Assembly (NCBI RefSeq): GCF_030378165.1
Contig: NZ_CP119766.1
Span: 868,001-932,000, forward strand
Origin: Flavobacterium panacagri
GTDB taxonomy: Bacteria; Bacteroidota; Bacteroidia; Flavobacteriales; Flavobacteriaceae
Direction of reading: 5' to 3'
Length of the DNA stretch: 64,000 bases
Made by a program: the position numbers and the translations under genes. Below the pieces are notes generated by a model. It ran no database searches. It was not told where the DNA came from and was given only the letters and a program-made list of their open reading frames with translations. Below are positions 46,982 through 54,246 of the stretch, piece by piece. How positions within the stretch are numbered: the stretch's first letter is position 1; every line of letters starts with the position of its first letter.

Positions 46982-47845
46982 CTAATTCATTATTGGTTTT
47001 ACAATATACCCTGTTTTTCTTAACAAATTAATAACTCCTTCATCTCCTGCCAAATGTCCTGATCCAACTGCCACAAATAAACTTTCATTTTTCATTAGTC
47101 CAGACATTTTATTAACCCAATTTTTATTTCTATCATCAAGTATCCACTTTTTAGCAACTTTACTCATTGCATTTTCTCCTGCTATATCGCCGTAAAGATT
47201 AAGCAAGTTTTCATTCTTATAATCCTGAATCATTTTCTTGGTTTCTTCTTTGCTTAAATTGTTAAGCATTGCAATCAGTTCAGAATCGGAATAAGCATTT
47301 GACAACATACTAATTTGGCTTTTTACCGTTTCAAAACCCATAATACTTTTATCTTCGTTTTTTGCCATCTCCATAAAATCCGATTCATATGATTTTAAAG
47401 TTTCGCAATCAAATGTTTTCATCGAAATTAAACTCATTACTGTTGCCAAACTGTAATTATCAACTTGCTGCGCTTTTAACCCTGTAGATTTTTGTAAAAT
47501 CGCATCTAATTTTGAGAATTGTTCTGGCGCTAATTTTTTACTTAAAGGCACTGAAGATACTGCTAAATTTTGAGCATCTGTAAGTTCATTTGGGTCAGAA
47601 AAATTGATTTCCACAATTAATTTTTCTGATTTTTGAAATGCTTTCTTCGTTTTTTCTGATAAAAAATAATCTGTTGGACAAATAGAATGAATTGTTCCAT
47701 ATAAGTAAGATGGTTTTGTTAATCCGTTTCCTGAGACTTCCCATAAAAGAGAATTTTCAAGTTTCGTTGTTTTTTTCTGTGCCTCTACTGTTCCACTAAA
47801 AACTAAGGCGATTGCTGCGATTGCTGATGTAAATAAGTTTTTCAT
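46982..47845 (-). CDS. TraB/GumN family protein (putative exported protease-like)
   Basis: 287 aa from the ATG at 47845, where MKNLFTSAIAAIALVFSGTVEAQ is a normal signal peptide. A longer frame from 47968 would place 41 low-complexity residues in front and overlap the next gene, so it was rejected. TraB/GumN hallmarks are two GX2H-type motifs: LYGTIHSICPTDY near the N-terminus and VAVGSGHLAGDEGVINLL near the C-terminus. The family (related to Tiki proteases) is thought to be metal-dependent; activity here is unproven. It is followed within 7 bp by the sigma factor gene. Confidence 0.87.
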   Translation of the reverse strand: MKNLFTSAIAAIALVFSGTVEAQKKTTKLENSLLWEVSGNGLTKPSYLYGTIHSICPTDYFLSEKTKKAFQKSEKLIVEINFSDPNELTDAQNLAVSSVPLSKKLAPEQFSKLDAILQKSTGLKAQQVDNYSLATVMSLISMKTFDCETLKSYESDFMEMAKNEDKSIMGFETVKSQISMLSNAYSDSELIAMLNNLSKEETKKMIQDYKNENLLNLYGDIAGENAMSKVAKKWILDDRNKNWVNKMSGLMKNESLFVAVGSGHLAGDEGVINLLRKTGYIVKPIMN

Positions 47846-47915
47846 TTTGATTATTGATTTTGATTGATAATGATTAATTATTTGATTGACTATTTTGATT
47901 TGATTGATGATTGAA
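47846..47915 (-). repeat. Low-complexity ATCAA/TTGATT tract in the TraB leader
   Basis: On the plus strand TTGATT-like hexamers recur with small variations across about 70 bp, ending directly at the TraB start codon. It forms the spacer between the 64-aa gene and the TraB gene. Confidence 0.65.
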
Positions 47916-47924
47916 CACGATTTC

Positions 47925-48119
47925 TTATTTGTTGTATTTCTTTCTCTGCCAAGAAGCCATTGAAGCAACGAACAAACAGATCATAATAAGAAGCAGCTCT
48001 TTATTTGGTTTGTCTAAAATAAATTGATTCATTAGAGAATATCCTAATCCCGCAGAAGCTAAAAAGATAAATACAAAATTGAATATTTTTTCGCTGGTTG
48101 AAATTGATGTTGTTTTCAT
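47925..48119 (-). CDS. Small two-helix membrane protein
   Basis: 64 aa from ATG. Two hydrophobic segments (about 13-31 and 42-54) with a Lys-rich C-terminus (WQRKKYNK). It is the first gene of a probable minus-strand operon with the TraB-family protein, the sigma factor and the four-helix membrane protein. No family recognised. Signal content and position support a real gene. Confidence 0.6.
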   Translation of the reverse strand: MKTTSISTSEKIFNFVFIFLASAGLGYSLMNQFILDKPNKELLLIMICLFVASMASWQRKKYNK

Positions 48120-48137
48120 AATTGTTTTTGATTTATT

Positions 48138-48178
48138 TGATTACGACTCGTAAGTGAACAAACAATCAAAACGTTACA
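48138..48178 (-). promoter_or_regulatory. Possible ECF-type promoter upstream of the sigma operon
   Basis: On the minus strand TGTAACG (48178-48172) is followed by CGAGTCGTAA (48150-48141). TGTAAC with a CGT-containing downstream element resembles ECF promoters, which could mean autoregulation. The spacing (about 21 bp to CGAG) is longer than usual, so this is tentative. Confidence 0.25.
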
Positions 48179-48179
48179 A

Positions 48180-48515
48180 AAAAAATTAAACTTTTTTTTA
48201 AAACCCTGTAAAATCAATACTTGAGAGAGAAAAAAATTTTTAAATCAATAAAAAATCTAAAAAAATAGAAATTAAAAATAGTAAAGACAGTGCTTTATTG
48301 CTTCATTCTTTACCATAACCTCTTTTTCCAATAATAGAGCTTCAAAAACAACAAAGCTATCAAGTTATATAGTTAACTATAAATCAAAGTCTAAAATCAG
48401 CCATTACTATCCAATTCCACAATATATTCTCTGTTCAATTCTAATCGAAATCATATTTACATTTTTTTTAATAGCTAAGAGGAACTTAAAAATATTGTTT
48501 TTTAATTATTTATTA
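48180..48515. other. Intergenic region between divergent transcripts
   Basis: Very A+T-rich, with runs of A and T. I see no gene or hairpin with a T-run. Promoters of the two divergent units are expected at its ends. Confidence 0.5.
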
Positions 48516-48543
48516 TTGTTTTTCGATAATTTTAATATATTTA
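48516..48543 (+). promoter_or_regulatory. Candidate promoter of the DUF2975/HTH pair
   Basis: TTG (48516-48518), a 17-bp spacer, and TATATTTA (48536-48543, one off the TAnnTTTG consensus), 24 bp before the ATG. Confidence 0.4.
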
Positions 48544-48567
48544 CATCCTATTAAAATTTAAAGCGTT

Positions 48568-49395
48568 ATGAAAAACAACAACAAATTAGTTACTGTACTT
48601 TATATTATCTCGCGATTAAGTTTTCGCGTTTGCCAGCTTTCTTTACTATTTGCCTTAATTTTTGAATGTATTCCAGATGGCAATTTAGGAAGCTATAGCC
48701 CCACAGTGCATCATTCAAGAGGATACCAAATAAAAACCCAAATACAATTAACTATTCCAGACACCACTATTATTTACAAAGACAAAGGGATGTTTGGATT
48801 AACTTCAAAATCAAAGAATTCAGAATTCAATGGTACTTTTAACGGAATAAAAAACGATAAGAAACTAGAAAAAAACTATCAGATCAATAATTTTGAGGTT
48901 TATAATTTCAACAATGAAGATTATAAAATTAAAAAGGAATTTTACAATATAGATCCTCAAGCTTCAGATAATTTAAATGTCATTATTAATCCCAAAAATT
49001 ACTTTTTTAAAGCTATTTTATTTGCACAAACCTATTTGTCATTGCTTTTAGCATTATTTATCAGCTATCAGCTTATGAGGTTGTTTAAACAGCTAAGAAC
49101 TAACTTTGCATTTGACCAATTACTAAACAAGAGAATTCGAAACATAGGATATTCGTTTATAGCATTTCAAATTATCACCATCTTGATCAGCAAAATAATA
49201 ACTCAATATTTATCAACTATAAGATATTATCATTACATTCCATCAATTGGAAATTCAGAATTTCATTTTATGAGTCTCAGCACTTATGTTGAGTACAACT
49301 GGCAAATGCTTTTTCTAGGCCTTTGTTTAATAGTTTTGGCAAAATTATTAAGCTATGGATATGATCTTCAAAACGAAAACGAATTAACAATATAA
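48568..49395 (+). CDS. DUF2975-family membrane protein
   Basis: 275 aa. Four transmembrane segments are visible: about 20-35, 150-170, 190-210 and 245-262. The first and second are separated by a ~110-residue extracytoplasmic region. The second half (FFKAILFAQTYLSLLLALFISYQLMRLFKQLR, FDQLLNKRIRNIGY) has the DUF2975 look, and the gene is followed 3 bp later by a YozG-like Cro/CI repressor, the typical partner of this family (as in Bacillus yoaS-yozG). Function unknown; the pair is presumed to be a membrane protein plus a transcriptional regulator. Confidence 0.82.
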   Translation: MKNNNKLVTVLYIISRLSFRVCQLSLLFALIFECIPDGNLGSYSPTVHHSRGYQIKTQIQLTIPDTTIIYKDKGMFGLTSKSKNSEFNGTFNGIKNDKKLEKNYQINNFEVYNFNNEDYKIKKEFYNIDPQASDNLNVIINPKNYFFKAILFAQTYLSLLLALFISYQLMRLFKQLRTNFAFDQLLNKRIRNIGYSFIAFQIITILISKIITQYLSTIRYYHYIPSIGNSEFHFMSLSTYVEYNWQMLFLGLCLIVLAKLLSYGYDLQNENELTI

Positions 49396-49398
49396 ATT

Positions 49399-49611
49399 AT
49401 GCCCATCATTGTAAATCTTGACGTAATGCTTGCTAAAAGAAAAATGCGATCCAATGAATTAGCAGAACGGATCGGCATTACAACGGCAAATCTTTCTATT
49501 TTGAAAACTGGAAAAGCAAAAGCGATTCGGTTTTCAACTTTAGAGCTGATCTGTGAAATTCTAGAATGTCAGCCCGGAGATATTATGGAATATGTAAAGG
49601 AAGACGAATAG
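49399..49611 (+). CDS. Cro/CI-family helix-turn-helix regulator (YozG-like)
   Basis: 70 aa. A single HTH domain: DVMLAKRKMRSNELAERIG, then ITTANLSILKTGKAKAIRF as the recognition helix region, then LELICEILECQPGDIMEYV. This is the compact HTH_26/YozG type. Only 3 bp separate it from the DUF2975 gene, so the two are co-transcribed and probably autoregulated. The DNA target is unknown. Confidence 0.9.
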   Translation: MPIIVNLDVMLAKRKMRSNELAERIGITTANLSILKTGKAKAIRFSTLELICEILECQPGDIMEYVKEDE

Positions 49612-49633
49612 GCAATTGCTTTCTTCATTTCAA

Positions 49634-49668
49634 TTAAAAAACAAACAGCGGATCAATTCGATCCGCTG
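49634..49668. terminator. Palindromic terminator between convergent genes
   Basis: CAGCGGATC (49646-49654), a 5-nt loop, GATCCGCTG (49660-49668). On the minus strand a T-rich tract follows (better terminator); on the plus side CCTTTAAATT is weaker. Confidence 0.72.
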
Positions 49669-49684
49669 CCTTTAAATTAACTCT

Positions 49685-50323
49685 TTATAGATTACTAATA
49701 AATGGCGATTTTCTACTGTATTTAGATTCCATCATTTCTTTAATCATAAACTTTGAAATATCTAAAGCAGTAATTCTATCTCCTATACAATCTTCCAGAT
49801 TAACCTTTATTTCAGAACTATTGTCCGTAAATTCAATAAAAGGAACACGAACTTGTGTCCAATTGACATTGCTTTCTTCTAAAAGTCGATATGCTTTTTG
49901 ACGATCTTCCTGAATAATTGGAAAATTAGATTTCATCCAATCTGTTGCCATAATCGTTTTTGGGCTTTTCTTATCAAAAGGAGTATCAATATTCAGGCCT
50001 GCCAGTAAAACATAGCGATCAATTCCGAATTCATTCATTGCTTTCAAAATATGATTGGTTACTTCACTTGCCACTAAAGGTTCGTCTTTTCTTTGACCGA
50101 TAGTACTCAAAACAGCATCGGAATCTTTTAATAACGATTTTATGTTTTCAAAATGGAGAGCATCCCCTTTGATGATTTCAATTTTATCATTCTCTATTTC
50201 GATTTTTTCAGGGTTTCTAAGCAGAAGTTTTATACTAAATCCCTCCATTAATAACTGGTTTACAATATAATTTCCAGTTTTTCCACCACCGCCAAGAACA
50301 GCGATTTTTGATTTACTTTTCAT
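49685..50323 (-). CDS. NAD(P)-binding atypical short-chain dehydrogenase (NmrA/SDR-like)
   Basis: 212 aa. A Rossmann-fold dinucleotide motif at the N-terminus (KIAVLGGGGKTGNYIVNQLL, glycine-rich loop), then an Arg for NADP (LLLRNPEKI), GDALHFENI and SDAVLSTIGQ. No classical YxxxK catalytic pair is evident, as usual for NmrA-like/atypical SDR proteins that sense or reduce NAD(P) substrates. Single gene ending in a shared terminator. Substrate unknown. Confidence 0.85.
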   Translation of the reverse strand: MKSKSKIAVLGGGGKTGNYIVNQLLMEGFSIKLLLRNPEKIEIENDKIEIIKGDALHFENIKSLLKDSDAVLSTIGQRKDEPLVASEVTNHILKAMNEFGIDRYVLLAGLNIDTPFDKKSPKTIMATDWMKSNFPIIQEDRQKAYRLLEESNVNWTQVRVPFIEFTDNSSEIKVNLEDCIGDRITALDISKFMIKEMMESKYSRKSPFISNL

Positions 50324-50462
50324 AAGTATTCTTCATAAAATTTGACATAAATAAGTTGCGCTTTATCAAACTAATAAAGCGAAAAGACAAAAGCTTACTG
50401 AGCTTTTATCACTGTATCAATATTTTATAAAGAGATTTTAATACTTCAAAAATAGAAAAATA

Positions 50463-50495
50463 AAAAAAGCCAGACAAATACTGTCTGGCTTTTAA
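50463..50495 (-). terminator. Terminator of atpDC
   Basis: AAAAGCCAGACA (50465-50476) and TGTCTGGCTTTT (50482-50493) make a 12-bp perfect stem with a 5-nt loop. A T-run follows on the minus strand. Confidence 0.85.
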
Positions 50496-50512
50496 CTTAT
50501 TCTAAAACTGTC

Positions 50513-50794
50513 TTAATCAACTAAAACAATTATTTTATTGTTTTTCATTTCGATAGTTCCTGACTTAATCTCTAAAGTATAGGTTTGGTCATTTACTTTC
50601 GTGAATTGATCCGCTGCTTCCTTAGAAAAACTGAAGCTTGGAGCTGCAATTTTAATTGTTCCTTTTTCTAAGATAGAAACAATCGGCGCGTGATGATTCA
50701 AAATCTGAAAGCTTCCATCAACTCCTGGCAAAGTAACCGAAGTTACTTCTCCTGAAAATAATTTAGCTTCTGGTGATACTATTTCTAAAATCAT
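50513..50794 (-). CDS. atpC: ATP synthase F1 epsilon subunit, short form
   Basis: 93 aa, forming only the N-terminal beta-sandwich (MILEIVSPEAKLFSGEVTSVTLPGVDGSFQIL, then HHAPIVSIL). The two C-terminal helices found in ~135-aa epsilon subunits, which carry the inhibitory function, are absent. As I recall, this short form is usual in Bacteroidota, so it is not a truncation by mutation. It sits in the central stalk of F1Fo ATP synthase. It is downstream of atpD across an 82-bp spacer with repeats; the remaining atp genes are elsewhere. Confidence 0.94.
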   Translation of the reverse strand: MILEIVSPEAKLFSGEVTSVTLPGVDGSFQILNHHAPIVSILEKGTIKIAAPSFSFSKEAADQFTKVNDQTYTLEIKSGTIEMKNNKIIVLVD

Positions 50795-50802
50795 ATTTTT
50801 TA

Positions 50803-50872
50803 AGTTAGAAGTTATTTGTTAAAAGTTAAAAGTTACGAAACGTATAACCTTTAACTTCTAACTTTTAACTTT
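50803..50872 (-). repeat. AAGTTA-type inverted/direct repeats in the atpD-atpC spacer
   Basis: Left side: several copies of AAGTTA or AAAAGTTA (50802-50835). Right side: TAACCTTTAACTTCTAAC and TTTTAACTTT (50845-50872). The sides can pair in more than one register and form a long A+T-rich stem around ACGAAACGTA. It could attenuate, stabilise or process the atpDC message. Confidence 0.65.
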
Positions 50873-50876
50873 ATTT

Positions 50877-52391
<1,515 letters not shown>

Positions 52392-52449
52392 TTATGTATT
52401 TATTAAATAGCTATTTAGGTTTATCGAAAATACCTCTTTTTTCAGAGCG

Positions 52450-52479
52450 CAAAGATAATTTTTTAAAATATAAAATCAA
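52450..52479 (-). promoter_or_regulatory. Consensus flavobacterial promoter of atpDC
   Basis: On the minus strand TTG (52479-52477), exactly 19 bp, then TATCTTTG (52457-52450): an exact match to the Bacteroidota TTG-N19-TAnnTTTG pattern, the best promoter in the window. The leader is about 55 nt. Confidence 0.8.
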
Positions 52480-52566
52480 TTTTTTTTTCATAAAAAATAG
52501 CATGATTTTGTTTGATTCATAAAACTGACCCAAAAAATAACAAAAACAGCATTTTTTTTAATAAAA

Positions 52567-52603
52567 GAAAAAACCGCTTCATTTTATAAAATCAGCGGTT
52601 TAT
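52567..52603 (-). terminator. Terminator of the TonB-receptor/SGNH operon
   Basis: AAACCGCT (52571-52578) and AGCGGTTT (52594-52601) pair around an A+T-rich loop that can extend the stem (TTTTATAAAA). A T-run follows on the minus strand. Confidence 0.75.
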
Positions 52604-52623
52604 TCTACTAAAAAAAATATTTA

Positions 52624-54195
52624 TTATGGCAGAGTAGCCGGATATTGGATTGGATAAATTCCTAAATCAACATGACGCAGTGTCGAACTATATTTCGCAT
52701 TGATAGCATCTATAAAGATGTTAGCTATCAAACCATACCCTCTAGCACTTGGATGTACTCCATCTAAAGAAAAAGCACCACCTGTTGCAAAAGAAGAACT
52801 CATTGTAAAATTCCCAAACCTAATTCCTCCATTTGCCAATTGCGTTAAAGTTGCCTTCGTATCGACAAATGCCAATCCTTTTTCTTTAGCAACGGCTTCA
52901 ATTGTCACATTATAAGCATCGGTCGCTTTTTTAACCTCTGCAATTTCAGTTGGAATTAATATATGTTTATCTTGTAGAGGATACGATATTCCAAATGCAT
53001 TTAAAGGTGCCGGCGGAGCAATTCCAATTCCTGAATTTGCCGCTGTTGGAGCTGTACCAATATCTGCCCTGGTTGTCAACACTACTAAATCAGTAGATTT
53101 AGCTTGTCTAGCCTGTCCAAAAACAGCACCATAAAAAGCAGCGTTCTGCGCTCCTAATGTAGGTGTAAACGCAGCGGTTAATTGCGCAGATAAGTTAGTC
53201 AAAGTTTCATCTTTAATCAACAAAGGGCTTGCTCCTGTTTCAGAAAGCAGATTAATTCTATCACCAGCACTAAAAGCAGTAAGCGCTTGTTTCAACGGAC
53301 CATACAACTGTGCATTAAGTGCTTTTATAGTCGCAACACCCACAGCTTCATTATTCTTCCCTATAACTTTAGCTGTTAAAGGATTATAAGGAACCGTTGT
53401 AAAATGAGGCAAAGCTGTAATGTATGGTAAATTTGCCACAACTCCTTTTGCTCCTTTTGCCGTTAAAGCAGTAACTAAATTACCGTATACTGATGCAAAA
53501 ACCGATGGATCTGTAATATCATTACTTCCATAAGTAGCCGGATTTACATTTCCTGTTTGATCTTTTCCTGTTCCTCCAGAAGTTGCATATGCTAAAACAT
53601 CATTTCCTCCAATAAACAAAGAGAAAAAAGTTGGATCCTGAGCCAGAGCATCAGCCAAAACGGTTGCTGAAGATGTACTGGCGAATCTTGCAAAATAAGG
53701 ATTTGATGCACCAGCCGCAACACCAGCAACATTACCATAATTTGCAGCCACTAAGTGAAAACTTTTTGCTCCTGGAACACCTAAATTATTAAATGAACCT
53801 GTTAAATGAGCCGTAACTTCTGTAGTTGGTTTTCCTGTTACATTTACAGGCGTCTGAGTTGGACCATCAAAATACAAACGTGTACCAGCGATTACATTTC
53901 CCCCTAGCAATAAACCGCCAATATTATCGTTCATAAGTGGCTGTGTGAAAGCCCCTCCTCCAGCTGCAGCAAATTGCTGAGACAAAATATTTGGATAGGA
54001 ATTCTCCTGTCCTTTTTTAAACAGTGCATTATCGCTATAACCAGCCGCAAAAGAGTCTCCTAAAGCAATATATTTTGTAAAAACTGCTGAGCCCGGAACA
54101 ATTGGCACTTCAACAGGCGCATCATTATCATCATTATTACACGAAGCCATAATGGTTAAAGAAACCAAAAGCAGCCATTTTATATTTTTTTTCAT
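52624..54195 (-). CDS. SGNH/GDSL-hydrolase outer-membrane lipoprotein
   Basis: 523 aa. Lipoprotein signal MKKNIKWLLLVSLTIMASC (lipid on Cys19) followed by an Asp/Asn-rich stretch. SGNH blocks are visible: block I YIALGDSFAAGY (Ser48), block II NLGVPGA, block III LFIGGNDVLAYA (Asn), and block V DGVHPSARGY (Asp/His). It is longer than simple GDSL esterases, with a large insertion between blocks III and V. It probably hydrolyses an ester (lipid or acylated polysaccharide) at the outer membrane. It lies 51 bp after a TonB-dependent receptor gene on the same strand, suggesting a binding or hydrolysing partner for that receptor. Confidence 0.9.
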   Translation of the reverse strand: MKKNIKWLLLVSLTIMASCNNDDNDAPVEVPIVPGSAVFTKYIALGDSFAAGYSDNALFKKGQENSYPNILSQQFAAAGGGAFTQPLMNDNIGGLLLGGNVIAGTRLYFDGPTQTPVNVTGKPTTEVTAHLTGSFNNLGVPGAKSFHLVAANYGNVAGVAAGASNPYFARFASTSSATVLADALAQDPTFFSLFIGGNDVLAYATSGGTGKDQTGNVNPATYGSNDITDPSVFASVYGNLVTALTAKGAKGVVANLPYITALPHFTTVPYNPLTAKVIGKNNEAVGVATIKALNAQLYGPLKQALTAFSAGDRINLLSETGASPLLIKDETLTNLSAQLTAAFTPTLGAQNAAFYGAVFGQARQAKSTDLVVLTTRADIGTAPTAANSGIGIAPPAPLNAFGISYPLQDKHILIPTEIAEVKKATDAYNVTIEAVAKEKGLAFVDTKATLTQLANGGIRFGNFTMSSSFATGGAFSLDGVHPSARGYGLIANIFIDAINAKYSSTLRHVDLGIYPIQYPATLP

Positions 54196-54246
54196 CTTAA
54201 TTCATTTTTAAATTATTACCACATTTCTCCTATCAATCAATTATCA

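Noticed and set aside
47846..47968. N-terminal extension of the TraB-family protein to 47968
   Set aside because: It would add 41 low-complexity residues before a perfect signal peptide and overlap the 64-aa gene in another frame; the ATG at 47845 is better.
50513..50794. Truncated atpC caused by mutation
   Set aside because: No remnant of the C-terminal helices follows before the terminator, and a ~93-aa epsilon is, as far as I recall, normal in Bacteroidota.
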